Below the pieces are notes generated by a model, which did no database searches, was not told the origin of the DNA, and saw only the letters and a list, made by a program, of their open reading frames with translations. A DNA stretch of 64,000 nt, from NCBI GenBank assembly GCA_014058105.1, contig JACGCM010000669.1, positions 1,674,001-1,738,000 of the forward strand. Reading direction: 5' to 3'. Positions 39,301-54,300 of this stretch are shown piece after piece. A program made the position numbers and the translations under genes. How positions within the stretch are numbered: the stretch's first letter is position 1; each line of letters begins with the position of its first letter. This stretch comes from Kingdonia uniflora (lineage: Eukaryota; Streptophyta; Magnoliopsida; Ranunculales; Circaeasteraceae).

Positions 39301-42300
39301 ATGAACAATGTACCGGATGCGTTGAGCCGTAAAGCTGAACTAGCGGCCATCTTTATAGCCGCCAAACAGTCTCAAACTCATATTACCAGCACTCTCCAAG
39401 ATAGAATCCGCGAAGGGTTGGCGGTGGATCCTCAGACCCAGGTCATCATTAATTTGGTGAAACAAGGGAAGACCAAACGGTTCTGGGTAGAAGACGGTCT
39501 TTTATATACGAAGGGACAACGGATTTATGTTCCACGATTCGCAGGACTAAGACGGGAGCTGATAAAGGAGTGCCATGACACTCTTTGGACAGGCCATTCG
39601 GGTTGGTGGAGAACACTATCCCTATTACATAGAGGTTACTATTAGCCCAATGACCAAAACGAAGTGATGGATTATATGCGGACTTGTCACATTTGCCAAC
39701 AAGACAAAGTTGATCGGGACTTGCTACTTGGACAGCTTGAACCACTTCCTGTACCGACATGACCTTAGGAAAGCCTTTCTCTGGACTTTATCTCCAGGTT
39801 ACCTAAGACTGAAGGATACGATTCCATTCTTGTGATCATTGACAGATTTGCTAAGTATACAACACTCATTCCAGCCCTAATTATTTGCCCGACAAATGAA
39901 ACAGCGCGTCTCTTTGTGAAGCACATTGTCAAGTACTGGGGTGTGCCACAAGACATTATCAGCGATAGAGATCCGAGAATCACTAGGAAGTTTTGGAAGG
40001 AAGTATTCAGATTACTAGGATCTACTCTCACCTTCTCAACCGCAACCACCCACAATCAGTTGGTCAGACCGAACGCTTCAACGCCATGTTGGAAGAGTAT
40101 CTCCGGCACTTCGTCAGGGCGAACAAGAAGAACTAGGCCAAACTCTTGGATGTAGCACAGTTTTGCTTTAATCTGTAGAAGAGTTCATCAACAAACAAGA
40201 GTCCTTCTGAGATACTATTGGGAGAACAGCCCCTCACACCGCACATAGTGGTCTCCGATTATAAAGGAAGCGTTCCGAGAGCCTACCAGTTTGCAAAGGA
40301 ATGGCAGAGAAATACTGATATGGCCCGGGCCTATTTGGAAAAAGCGTCTGCCAGAATGAAGAAATGGGCAGATCATAAGAAACGACCAGATCCTTTTCAA
40401 GTTGGAGACCTTGTTCTGATCAAGACCGCCCACCTCCAGCACCGAAGCGATAGAGCACACAAAGGCCTGGTACCCAAGTATATAGGTCCGATGCCGATCA
40501 TTGGCAAAGTTGGAAAGGTTTCCTACAAGCTTCAACTGCCACCCCATCTTCGCTTCACCCATTTAGTGTTCCATGCCAGCGCCCTAAAGCCTTACCACCA
40601 AGACAAGGAAGATTCAAGCCGAAGTACCGCCAGACCTCAGGTTCTTCTCAAGCTAGTCAATCCAGACCAAGTTATAGAGAGTGTTCTTGCTCACAGAGTG
40701 ACTCGTGTCGACCTGGACACCAAGGAAGAAGTCTACGAGTACCTAGTGAAATGGAAAGATCTGCCAGAAACAGAAGCCAGCTAGGAACACCAAGATTCTC
40801 ATCCCCTACTAGTCCGACTCAGGAAGATTAAGGCTAAGCAGGAGAGGAAAGAGAAGAGACAAATGCGGAAGACGAAGAAGAAGAATAAGAAACAGTCGAC
40901 GAGGGCGTCTCCAAGCTGAGTGGGAGAGAGTGTGACGCCTCAGCGGATTGAGTCCATATTTTGTAAATAGTAACTTTAGGATGTAATAAAGCCATGTATA
41001 AAGTTTTGTTTATTTCTGTAAAGTTTAGGTTAACCAACAAGGGGGAGTACGCTTCGTCTCCAACTTTAATGTTTCCTTTTAGTTGTTATCTATTTCCTTA
41101 GTAGCTATATATGTAGAGGACTCGACTCCGATACATCCGAGAAGGAATAAAAGCTTTGTAATTGTTGTTGATAAATGAATGAAATGAAGTTTTCAATGAC
41201 CCTTTGTACAGTGTTTGTGTTGCCTTGAGATTATGTGATCTTATATGATAGTGTTAAAAAAAGACGATTGAAAGAGACGAATAATTAGGCTTACTTGAGG
41301 CACGTGCCTTGAGTGCCGCCGCACATACCAAGCTTGTGTTTAAGTTGGTCTGTGTCACTGCAGATCCTGATCCGGACCCAAGTTGAAATAATAGCCCTCC
41401 TTACAATGTTGCTAACTAAGAATTAAAACAAAAGGAGAAGGCGCATTCGTGAGTAATAAAAGTTTAGTCAAAGCAAACTCGATGTGTCAGACAAAGAGGG
41501 TAGTGTCAGTGCAACCCAGAAACGAAAGACCAAATCACAATGGCTAATGGACAAGACAGTAGTAAACAATCGACAGAAGTACGCATTGTTTTCCTTGCTT
41601 ACGGAATCAACATTTATAGTTTCCCATTCATTATCCAAGGTATGAGGAATGCCTTCTTTAGATTGACTGCCAAGAGGGAACCCCTGCAAACACAAACTAG
41701 AAGACAGGGGAGTCCAAACAAATAAGAGGTGAAGGAGAGTAGAAATTGTTGGATGGGATCATCTCTCGACTGAGATTAGAGGTAAATGGATTGAAACACT
41801 TACTAAAGTTGACATGTACCTGTGGTCCCCACTTAGTACTAAGAGGGGAAATCTTACCCAAAGTGATAACAAGATTTGCTCGTGCTGGTTCATCATAAGA
41901 CATACTGAGTAGCCGTTAGAACTAGCGCACAGAGGCCTAGACTAGAAGCCCCTGAAGTTTTCCGAATACCAGGGACAGAAAGTAACTCATCAGAAACGTC
42001 AGAAAATGTTCGCCGTGGGCTAAGACCTTTCCCTTTACCAACGACATCTTTGTAGTTCACGCCACTGGAAATCAAATTCGTGGGAGAAGAATACGGTTCT
42101 GTTGACTCTGTATTACATACTAAAAACCCTATTTGCACATTAACATCTGGTTCTTTCCCACAAGAAGACTCACTCACTTCCCTCCGCTTGTTGGCAACTT
42201 GACCTTCATCCATTCCTTTATCGAACATAGATTTGACCATGTTAACATGGGCCATACGGGGAATATTACCATTAACCAAGTTCAGGCTACAACCATCTTT

Positions 42301-45300
42301 TATATGCTTGCTTGATTCTGGATGCGATAAATCAGTCTCCTCTTTACCATCTATTGGACAACCCTTCTGGTAAAGACCTAAAAACCGATATACGTCAATC
42401 TCCACAAACAACTGGAACTCAACATTTGGATCCGTTGAAGCTAAGACTTCCCTAGGAATATTCCTCGGAAAGTTAATGATCTTAAGGCATAAAGGGGCAA
42501 GTTCTCTAACATATAAAGATTTAGGCTCTATGTCTATAAAACCTCCCAAAAATTCACCAATAGTATGAAAGATGGGTACAGACCACAAATGAGAAGGAAG
42601 TCCCCAGACCTTCACCCATGTCTCAGACAGTTTAGACGCCTCTTTCATTTTCCCCACTATATGTTCGTTAAACTTCTTCCACGATTCGATCTCTTCTTCC
42701 TTATATATAATTGTCTCCTTACTTTGAACATGTTGTATCATTTTAAGGGGAGTCATGAGATGTGCAAAGTCTCTCCAACAGATCTGTTATAGTTTCAACG
42801 CTCTCAACCTTTATATTGCATCTTAATTCTTAGGTCATAAATTCACGCTAAATTAAACCATTCAAGGTCAAATAAAAGTATTAAAAGCTGATTTCTATGC
42901 TTGGATCCAGAATACAATGGGAAATCTTGCGTAATAGTGATCTGACCTCACCAAACATCCTTCCAGAATCCAGTCATGTCTCCTCTATCCGTCAAATGTT
43001 TACTTCCACATCTGAATTCCTCGGTAGTCTGAAATATCCTCTCCACACCCAAGAATGTAAGGAAACCTAACCTTTTCAGTATCCCGCTCATCTATGACCG
43101 CAGTCACCTCACCATAATTAGCAACAATGAAATCTCTCAATAGTCTCCCCATGCAACCTCAAATCTCCATAACCATTTATCTCTAAAGGTCTCCTGTTCC
43201 TCCTAAGTCACCTAATACCTAGGCCACAGCATTCTTCGGTTGACAAACCTTTGCCATTTGCAAAAATAGTATGCATGACAATCCTCTATATTGTGCCAAA
43301 AGAAATTAAGCATAAAAGGTTTTAAGAATAAACTAACCCCAGCTAGAATACAAATAAAGACATAAAATAAACAAGAGACAAAAAAAATGACAGGAATAGT
43401 TGTCAACATACTCATAATTAATCACTACCAGACCCCTCTTAAAAAGATTCTCTCCCACGTAACATATCTCTAGGTAACATTACCCACGATTCCAATTCGA
43501 TTTAGATATGTAAGGGGCTCATAAAGGAAGCTTTAGGTAGAGGGGAAGGATTTAGAGATACTCAAAAACGAGACACTCAAGTCTCACTCAAAAGGAACCA
43601 CACATCTCTAGAGATGAATGGTCCTCATAATAGAGGAGGTGGAAAAGAAAACCTAAATAAAATTAGGTGGAAATGAGTTGGCAAAGACACACATACTCTC
43701 TCTTTCACGTGGGCACATATTTCTCTCTTCCTCTCTCCTCTCTCCTCTCTGTAGTTTCAATTTTGAAAATAAATCTTCTCTCTTTCACTCAGATCTCATT
43801 TTTTTTTTCCCTCTCTACCTCAATGAAGAACAATGGTAGAAAATTTCAGTTTATCTTCGAGTGACAATGTCGTGACAAATCTCTCTCTTTTAAGGTTTAA
43901 TTGAGGATCGATGCTATTTGGATTTGTTTCTCTCTCCTTCCCTCTCTTCCTTTGTAATCCATTTCTATGAATTTATCGATGTTGACATCAAGTTGTGTTT
44001 AGGTTGTGTGTTGGTCTTTAAAGAATATCGCATTGTAAACCCATTGATGTGACATTTTAGGTTGTGTTGTTGTCTTTATAGATTGTTTTCGACAATTTTT
44101 TAATGCAGATTATTGTCGAGTATACAATACATTGACAATAAAAGGTTTCAAAAACACTCGCAACTTATCTGTCGAGTTTAGTCGACAATCTGCTCATTGT
44201 TGACAAGCTATAATCACAATACTTCATCATTGTTTCTGCTACAACTGTGTATAATCGACAATACTCCAATCGACACACACGTATCGCATCTAGTGGCTAA
44301 GAATAGAGGGCATTAACTGTTTTAAGCAATGAGTTAGCTTTCTTCTTTTGACATGGCATGAATTTCAATCTTCTTGCTCTCTCTCATAAGTCATATCCAC
44401 AAACACTCTTTCATCCTCTCTCCTTGCCTCTGCCATTTGAGAAGGAACATTATCTTCTCTCTAGAACGAATTTTATGAAACAAGATTTACCTCTCTATGA
44501 ACTCAACAATATCGATTATGCAAGTTTCGCATACTCAAAATTGTCGGGTTCAACAATTATTGTCGGGTTCGATAATTTTTTCGGGTACAGTTCAGATTAT
44601 GTAAGTTTTGCATACTCTAAATTGTCGGGTTCGACAATTTTTGTCGGGTACAGTTCAGATTATGCAAATTTCGCATACTCCCGACAATTTCTGTCGAGTA
44701 CAGTTCAGATAATGCAAGTTTCGCAAACTTGCATAATCTAAACTGTACCCAACAAAAATTGTCGAACCCGACAATTTCGAGTATGCGAAACTTGCATAAT
44801 CTGAACTGTATCCGACAAAAATTGTCAAACCCGACAATTTTGAGTATGCGAAACTTGCATGTTATCGACAATTTATATTTTCAATTTTACAAGCAGTCGA
44901 CAATATTCTGTATTAAAGGTAGTAACTTGTGGGGGTTTTTTCCCCGCACTTGTAATTTTTTATACTTTTTGAATAAAATGTAAGTTTGTTTGCTCAAAGT
45001 CATATGTGGTTTTAATTTTTGTCTCTATCATTGTTCTATTTCTATCATTATTCTACTTCAAGGGGTCCCCTACTTCAAACTATATTTACTAGAACTCTAG
45101 AAGCCTCTCACTGAACTATAACATTTGTCGATTAACTAGTAAGTTGATGGATCGATTAGTGTAAAATATTGTCGCTCACGAGGTTCATCGACAATAAGTA
45201 GTATTGATGACATGTATACACAACAATGCATGTTGTTGTTATTGTCGATTCTAGGGTTTGCTCGACAATTATTAAAACTTTATTATCAAATCGTCATTAT

Positions 45301-48300
45301 CAATGCACAAAAGATGTGGCCAATATTGTCGATACACACAGAAGACTCATCCTTCACCCCCTCAGTTACAAGAATGGCACATCTCTATGTTAGATTATAG
45401 CAAACAAAATCTCAAATATTATATAACAAAATGTAGATCTCACATCAGAAATCGTAGAAAATCAGGCGCAGGTTATTTCTATTATTGTCGACCAATCCAA
45501 CTCAATCCATTTTCGACAATTATATTATCGAAAATATGGTAATCAACATTTCTGCTTCACTCTATATTGTCGATATAGGATGGCTAGACAAATGAATCCA
45601 TGATGGATGAATGTCATACAAAAAAACAACAAAATTGTCAGCAATCGCAGGAATTCGACATTAATTAGCAACACAACGACAAAATTGTCGGCAATCACAG
45701 GTTTTAAAGAGAGATAGTGGGAGTTATTCGTGAAAAAAGATAGTGGTGACCCAAAATTTGAGGTCTTCTTCTTCAATGAATGTGAGAGAGATATATATAG
45801 AGGAACCATCTTCAATTTCTGAGTATTCCCTTCTTTTTTTAACTGATAGAGAGAGAGAGAGGTTCCAAATTTATGATCTTGACCAAATTGAGTGGTAGAG
45901 AGAGTGAAGAGAGTGATTTCCGCCATTGTTCTTCATAGAGAAAGAAATAGATTTGGAAGAAAATAAATGGGTAAAAGAGAGAGAGAGAGGTTTGATTTCA
46001 AATTATAAAATGGAGTTTGAGAGAGAGTGAGAGTGAGAAAAACCAGATTTGAGATTCAAAATTGAAATTGGAGAGAGATAGGAGAGGAAAATAAATATCT
46101 GCCAACATAAAGAGAAGAGAGAGAGAGGCCAACTCATTTCCACCTAATATCATTTGGGCTTCTCTTTTCCACCTCATCTATTATCAGGACCATTCATCTC
46201 TAGAGATGTGTGGTTCCTACTGAGTGAGACTTTAGTGTCTCATTTTTTAGTCTCTAAATCCTCTCCCTTAGGTAGGTCAAAGGGAAGATCTCTATCCCAC
46301 AACTCAGAGTGCCGGCCCAATCACCCACCCGTATTGTTAACTACACATCTACACAATCCTACTCTTCACACTGCTAATTTTAAGACCTAGGCCAAATATC
46401 AAAAGTATGCAAAAGTATTATGGAACTTGAGCCACTCACGTTATCCCATTGATGATGAGTGTGTCGTTGACAAACTGAGCATCAGTGTCGTGCCGAACTT
46501 TGGAAACTTCGGATTTGCCCAACTGCACCCTCCTAGACCTAATGATGAGCTACCATATGCCCCAACCACAACATTGAAAAGCATAGCCGAAAGAACTTCT
46601 ACATGTCTAGACCTATAGTAACGTTCTTGAAATAACCCTCAAATGAACTCTTAAACTAAGACGAGAAAAAACTGAAGATATACAAGCTTGAACCCATTTT
46701 CTCCATCTAGGACCAAAATCCGTCCTACGAAAAAGGTATTCATGAAAGACCCAACTAAAACCCCATCAAGAGCATATTTCTTATATTTTCTGGTGGATCG
46801 ACGATACCCTCGTGAAGTCAGGACTTTCAATCACAGCTTGTCATAAACTTATTCACATGCATTGGATATTAGTTAAAAATTGCTTTAAATTACTTCAAAT
46901 GATGAACACCCTAAACAACTTGCCAATGGACTGTGTGCATAGGTCTAGTCATACTTCTTTTAGTCCGTGTGTCTAGCATGGGTAATGCCTGAGAGATTTT
47001 TGGATCTAATGACATTGCCCCCTATCTCCTCAAATCTCAGATACTGATGGAGTTTCAGAATTATCTGCCAGTGCATAGGGCTGGCAATTTAACCCGCCCC
47101 ACCGGAGCCCCGCCCTGCCCGCCCTTAATGAGGCGGGTATGGTATGACTATAGCGGGTATGGGGCGGGTTTGGTAAAAAAAAAAAACCATTTATTAATTG
47201 GGGCGGGTCTGGTTTTAGCCTTAAATAAACGGGTCCCCGTCACCCGACCCAATTATATATGATATGTCCTATGTACCTTTATGAGTTATGATAATATGAG
47301 TAACCTAATTCACTTAATCACTTTTTTCCTCCTCTCTTACTTCCTTCAAGTTCAACCTCCACAACCTCTACAAATTCATTTCAACCTCTGTGATCAGACA
47401 TCAGTCTGTACCAATTACCAAATTCATTTCAACCTTCATTTCCATTTGAATCATTTCAACCTTCATCCTACAAATTCAAGGTTACGAAGATTTGAACAAC
47501 AATTAAGTCTGCGATCATTTTATAATTTAACATCTACATCATTCATTGGGAAGTTTACGAAGATTGGATAGATTACCAATCGATTGGAACAACGTTTACA
47601 TCAGTGATCTGTTTCAAACCAATCTCTATATCAGTGATTTATTTCAGGAAGTACACAACGTTTGCAAATTAGAGAGATCACTAATCAATTCAGGTAACTA
47701 CTCCAAGTCTCCAACAATCCAGAAGCTTGAAACACCAATTAAGTCTCAACGTTTACAAGTTACTAAGATTAGTCTCAACATTTTCAATCTTAATTCTGAT
47801 TTGATTTATTTCAAGTGATTGATAAGATAAGAATATAACCATTGCAGTACAGCACATTCTATGATGCTTGTTCTTATTGCAATGTAGCACATTGCATGAT
47901 CTTTTATTGTGTGTGTGTACTATGCACCTGATTTAGTTTAGTTTTTTTTTTTTTTTTTTTTGTGATTTCTATTTTTTTTGTAAAATTTCATAAATGGGAC
48001 GGGTTTGCGGGGCGGGTTTGGGGATGCCCACTTAGGATAAACGGGTGTTAAATGGGTGATGGGGCGGGTTTGGTTTTGGCAAATTTAAACGGGGCGGGTT
48101 TGGGGTATTCCCCATTTAAGTTAAATGGTAATGGGGCGGGTATGGGGGTATGGTAATTTGGCGGGTATGGGGATGGTATTACTCCACCCGCCCCAAACCC
48201 GACCCATTGCCACCCCTACCAGTGCAGTGTTATCGGGGATTGCAGAGAAATAAACATTAGAACATTGTGAGGCCATGAATTAGACCTACCCATCTGAAGA

Positions 48301-51300
48301 AAACTTGTCCAACAATGCAAGCTACAGTGGAGCTTGACGAGCAATAATTTGAAGATTTCGTCCTCAGACATCGCAATATTACTCTATTTTTCTGCATTTT
48401 GGTTAGCATGTAATTTTTCATCTTTAGGGGCAGCTTGGATGCACAGTTTTTTGGACCAGCCAGGTTCAAACTAGGCTAGCCCGTCCAACACAAAGTTGAA
48501 CCTGAACTAGTTTACTTTAATTGTGTGTTTGGCAAAAAAACATGTAATTAAACTGGTTCTATGTTGTTGCTTGTTGAGTATACAGAAAACTACCAGAATA
48601 AGCAAGCAGGTGATCTACACTACAAAGCTGATGAAAGAACCTTCAATACAAAATGGAAGATAACAAAGGAGCAGTAGATTAAATGTAAGGTAAAATCTGA
48701 GTTAGGAAAATAACACAAATGGAGTGTAGTTCATGGGTCTGCAATTGATAAAATCATGGAATTGAATACAGGGAGGGAGTTAAGGACATGAGAGAATGAG
48801 ATGTTCACAATGGATCTAGAAACTTGAGGGATAGAGATGACAAAGAGAAGACAATAACTCAGAACTCAGAACTCATAATCTTGTTAGGTATAATTATCTT
48901 GGATTATGGAAACATGTGTCAGCAACTTCATGAATTTTGGTGTTTGATTACGAGGAGAGAGAGAGAGAGAAGCATATCAAGGTGTTAGCCAATCATGGAT
49001 AAAAGTGGTAAAGAGATGATCACAGAGAAAATGGAGGGATAATAGAGAGAGATTTGAATGTGTCGTTGTTTAGGAGTGTTTGTGCGTATCTATTCCTTTG
49101 ATTTTGTTGAGAAGTAGAACAAGTTCGACTGTAAAACATCTTCAACAATTTTTTAGGCGAAACTAGAGCAGCTTTGGTTAGGAAAAAACCAAAAAACTGC
49201 GGGTCCTACGAGTTGCCAAACACAGTTTAGCATTTCGGGTTAGTTCTGAACTAAACCAGCCGGGTTTTGGTTGGTTTCCAAACAGCCCCTGAAGTGGCAA
49301 TCTACACCTCATGTTAATTGTCTTTACCTTCTGTCTAAAAACTTGGTTTAAGCTTCATTCTAAGGCATTCTGATCCAGTTCTATTTTTGACAAATTAAGT
49401 GAAACTACTTAGAACTACCCTTCTATTATTCTAAAGATTGTCCGTAGTTCCCTCTTACACATTTCCCAAGAACCCCCAATATCTTTCCCAGGGGCAAGAT
49501 GGTTTTTAGTATCCCAACCAAAAATCAGACAAATGAGTATTGACCAAACGTACACCAAGCTAGAACAGGAGTTAATACCCGACCTTCCTGATAATAAAAG
49601 TAGATAGAAAAATTGCTTATCAATATGATAGGGTTCGCAAAAAAAGAAAAATGACAAACATTTGTAATCAATTAATAAATAATCAATAGTGATGATCTTG
49701 TTTCACTGAAGGGTACAAATAAATATGTCGATTTTTGAATCAAAATACAACTATCAAGTTAAGAGCGAATATGCTTTTTCTCTAGCTGAATCTGAATACT
49801 CTTAAAGAATTTCTGATTGGAGTACCTACCAAGGCAGAAAATGCAAAATAGCTAAAACAGATGGCGTACTTGCATTGTTAAATATCTAGATTCGAGATAT
49901 TGACATTACAAAAAGCCCAGATCGCATTATGTTTTCTTCAGTTATTTTATTTTATTGAGAAAATATCAATAATGCAAGTCAGTTGTTATTGACACCTTGC
50001 TTAACAACTATAGTTTCCATACTTTGGTTTATGCAACTAGAGAACTCACTGAATAGAAGGCGTAATGCTCAGTCAAGCAAAAGCGAATATATCTTACTAA
50101 CCTTCATGGTTGCTTGCATGGTTGCACGTATTGCAGCCCTTTCTGCTTCCCTCACGACGACTGAGGTTCTGCTAGATTTTCTCACTATCTTCTCACCTTC
50201 TAATTCGAAGGTTGTGTCTTGATGATGCTCATCAGATTGGCCAATTTGCTGTGTCTGAGAAGATATTTCATCTCTAGAAAAAATTTCTAGTTTTACAAGG
50301 ACCTTCTTCTTGATGTTTTTTTTGGTCGCAGGCTTACCAGGATAGACCAACCGCTTTTTTGACCGTTCCCTGCTATACAGAGCCCAGAATTTGAATAAAA
50401 CACCCAACCCAAAATGGAACTAATCAGAACACATAATTACATAAAACACACAACCTGACATCTGCCTCATTTTCTCCCGCTGCATCCGGCTCAGGTTCCT
50501 GATGATGTCAAACATACGACTAGTTATATCAAAAACACAAATATTCAGGTCTTAGTGAATATAATCACTACATTGAGCACCACAAAACGATAAGAAATAG
50601 TCCAACCATAACATACTTACATCTTCATCAAAATCACTATCGAACACATCACCAGCTTCTGTTTCTTCTATGTAATTTACATCATCTTCTTCCTAAGAGA
50701 AAAAAATAATACTCAGAAGTTATATTAAGAGATTAACCAAATATGATATTAATACGTTTATTCTAGTTTCGATCAGTGGTATGACAGCGATTACCCATTA
50801 TAGGAAAGGAAAAAAAGAAAAAAAGGTCTCCGTAGTTGGGGATACGTTTATTTGATTCTTTCATCGGCATTCTCAGGCATAGTAACTAACGGGTGTCTGT
50901 TTATTTGTTCCGCAGTTACCCAGAAGTTAAGATTCACCATAGATAAGCAAGAGAGGGTGCTTTTCTGGGAGGAGCTTTCTGATGTTAAGCATATGGGAGT
51001 GATCCGTGGTGTATTGGAGGAGATTTCAATGTGATTCGATTTGCACATGAGAGAAAATGGGGATCCAAGATGAATAGGAGCATGAGAGAGTTCAATGACT
51101 TTTTTCAGTTGCACGGGCTCAATAATTTACCCCTAAGAGGGGCAAAGTTTACATGGTCAAATATACAATGTTGAGTAAGATTGATAGATTCTTGGTGGAT
51201 AGTGTTTGGGAGGGATTCTTTCGTGAGGTTTCACAAGACACATTACCAAGGATATCGTCAGATCATATTTCTCTTTTACTTGATTGTGGGGCAATTCGAC

Positions 51301-54300
51301 CAGGGACTTCTCCATTCAGATTCGAGTTATGGTGATTGCAATGTGACAACTTAGTACCTTTAATTGAAGAGTAGTGGAATTCCTTCTCTTATGAAGGATC
51401 ACCTAGCTACATTTTGTGGTGTAAGCTGATAGCCCTTAAAACTAAGTTGAAGGAGTGGAGCAAGGCCAAGTCCGGTTAGATAGACTTGAAAATTCAAACT
51501 ATTATGGAAGAAGTGAGGGGCTTGGACAAAATTGAGAAAGGAAGAGTTCTGAGCGAGGCAGAAATCTCAGAAAGAGAAAACAAGAAGGTAGAGATTCAGA
51601 AAATGTTGCTTTGGGAGGAGAAAATGAAAACAGAGATTGAGGGTGAAGTGGCTGAAAGAGGGAGATAACACTAAATTTTTTCATTCGGTGGCTAATGGGA
51701 GAAGGCGGATTAATAGTTTGTCCAAGCTACAAATCGGTGACGAGCTTATAAATGATAATAATAAAATCATGAATCATGTCGTTGAATTCTATTCGGGTTT
51801 ATATAAGGAACCTCTTTAGTGGAAACTGAGATTAGACGGGCTAGATTTTGACAGCATTAGCCCTGAACAAGCAGATTGGTTTGAGCGAGAATTTGATGAA
51901 GAAGAGATTCTGGCGGCATTAAAAAGTTGTGGTGGAGAGAAAGCCCCTGGTCTAGACGGATATCCAATGTATTTCTTTTCTAAATATTGGCATATTCTCA
52001 GGGAAGACTTAATGAGAATAATGAAGGAATTTCACTATAAGGGCTCTATCGATTTGAGGCTTAACACGAATTTTATCAAACTTATTCTAAAGACTTTTGG
52101 AGCGGGGGAACTAAAGAACTTTAGACCGATCAGTTTAATTATGGTATTAATAAGATTTTAGCCAAGGCCCTTGCGATGAGGTTGAGAACAGTTATGAACT
52201 TGATAATTTCAAGGCTTCAAGGGGCTTTCGTTTCGGACAGGCAAATCCTTGATGGCGTTCTTATTGCGAATAAGTCAATCGACTTTAGGATGAGGGAGGG
52301 AGTACCAGGGGTTGTCTGCAAAATTGATTTTTAGAAACCTTATGATCATGTCAGCTGGAACTTTATTTTATATGTTTTAGAGATGATGGGTTTTGGTGAT
52401 AAATGAAGAAAATGGATAAAAGTAAGTATTTTTATAGTTAAGTTCTCGATTTTGGTTGATGGAGTCCCGGCAAGGTTTTTTCCTATCTCAAGGGGGATTC
52501 GACAGGGTGACCCTTTATCTCCTTTTTTGTTTATTGTTGCGGGGGAGGCTTTGAGCAGATTAACGTGTAGAGTGAGGGACTTGGATTTGTTGCATGGTTT
52601 TTGGGTGAATGCGGGGGCGCCATCAGTTTGTTGATGATACAATTTTCTTTGTAGGGCACGATCAAAGGGAAAGTAAGCTTCTTTGGTTTGTACTATTAAG
52701 TTTTCAGTTGGCGTCAGGTTTGCGTGCAAATTTGACAAAGAGTAAAGTTATGGGGGTTGGATATGGTCTTAACATTGAGAATTTTGCCACTTCTTTGGGT
52801 TGCGAAATGAGAATATTACCTACCACTTATCATAGAATGCCTCTCGGTGCGGCTTCTAGGTGTGTTGGGAATTGGGATCCGGTTATTGAACGTTTTAACA
52901 AAAAGTTGGCGTTGTGGAAAAGAAAGCTTACCGCACATTGTCAAGTTTGTTGGTTTATTACTTATCCTTATTTCATATTCCGAGGTCTGTGGCTTCAAAG
53001 TTGGAGAGGATTACTAGGAATTTCCTTTGGGATAACACAGAAGGAGCTTCTAAGCTTCATTTACTTAATTGGGATGTAGTGTGTATGAGTAACGAAACTG
53101 GTGAATTGGGTTTGAAGTGCTTTACAGAGATGAATACGACACTACTTGGAAAGTAATTGTGGAGATATTATAATGATAGAGATGGGTTATGGGCCGAAGT
53201 GATTAAAGCTAAATTTGGGGTTAAGGAGCATGATTGGCTTCCGAATAAGCCTAACATTACATATGAGATACGGTTATGGAGGTCGATATTCAACATGTGG
53301 GACTCGTTTAAAGAAGGCATTGAAGTCACCATTGGGAATGGAGAGAGGATTACTTTTTGGCACAATGTATGGTGAGACTCGAGACAAATAGTTTTGGCGT
53401 ATCATTCTCTTTACAATGCTTGTGATAAAAAATTTGGGAGAGTGAAGGAGTTTTACGAATTAGAAGGGGAAAAGCCGAATTGGAATTTCCATTTTCGGAG
53501 AGACCTTTCTGATAAGGAGTTAGAGGATCTTGGACTTATGATCCAAAAAGTTACCCCGGTTACGATGCAGATGGGTGAAGATAAATGGAAATGGAAGTGG
53601 GTCGATAGTGGAAAGTTCACAGTGAAATTGATGTACGATCATCTGGTTGAAGTTCGAAGACCGGTGGATTTTCCAAGACGATTGGTTTGGAGGAAACATA
53701 TCCCGCCTAAAGTGGCATTTTTTTTATTGGGGGAAAGCTACGACTAAAGATCAACTTCAACGAAGAGGTATGGATGTGAAACCGTTGTGTCTTCTTTACA
53801 GTGTTGCGGATGAGACTACTAATCATTTATTTTTACATTGTCCGATTTCGATGGAGGTGTGAAATCATTTCCTTCATCTTTTTGGAGTTTCTTGGGTATT
53901 TCATCGGGGTTTTATTTCTTCTTTAAGAACGTGGTGGTGCAAGCCTTTTGGGAGAAAGATTAGAAAAGTTCTATGGGATCTAACTTCGTATGCAATAGGA
54001 TGGGTGTTGTGGAAAGAGAAGAATGAAAGACACTTTAATGAGATGGTAAAGACTTTGGGAGAGATCATCTTCGACATTTACGCAACTATTTTGTATTAGT
54101 CCTCTTCCTCGATATGCATTAAGGGGGTTACATTTGAAGACCAATGATTCGGTGGAAGGATTTAATTATCGTGGATCCCGTATGATGTTGAGTGCATTGT
54201 ATTGCTTTCATTTTTCTTTTCCTCTTTGCCCTGGGTTGTATCTTTCCACCTCGGAAAGTTTTTCTCGATTGAGCAATAAACTATTTTTACATTCTCAAAA

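Larger units (their letters stand above)
35775..41357 (+). mobile_element. Ty3/gypsy chromovirus with both LTRs
   Basis: A 5.58-kb element with LTRs at 35775-36199 and 40931-41357, each TGTGACGCC...GTCA. Flanking 5-mers CTCCA and CTGCA differ at one base, likely an eroded target duplication. The primer-binding site (TTGGTGTCAGAGCC, 36201-36214) resembles the initiator-Met tRNA site. The polypurine tract AGTGGGAGAGAG abuts the 3' LTR. The gene order gag, protease, RT, RNase H, integrase, chromodomain marks a chromovirus. Short LTRs and total length suggest the Reina or Galadriel group, not settled here. By eye the LTRs differ at roughly 20 positions, so the insertion is fairly young but not new. 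Stops and frameshifts disable it. It lies in SWC2 intron 5, antisense to the gene. Confidence 0.95.

Noticed and set aside
44510..44868. CRISPR-like regularly spaced repeats
   Set aside because: This is a plant genome; the repeats are inverted mid-array, the spacing varies and the spacers are not unique.
44358..44983. Repetitive open frames on both strands ([19 protein letters not shown])
   Set aside because: They are translations of the inverted tandem array in the long-TIR element, not a repeat protein.
46427..46618. Minus-strand reading as LINE reverse transcriptase
   Set aside because: A run resembling FVNDTLI suggested a catalytic motif, but neighbouring RT motifs are missing, so it was left unassigned.
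51502..51684. 60-codon minus-strand frame
   Set aside because: Shadow of the LINE ORF2 linker on the opposite strand.
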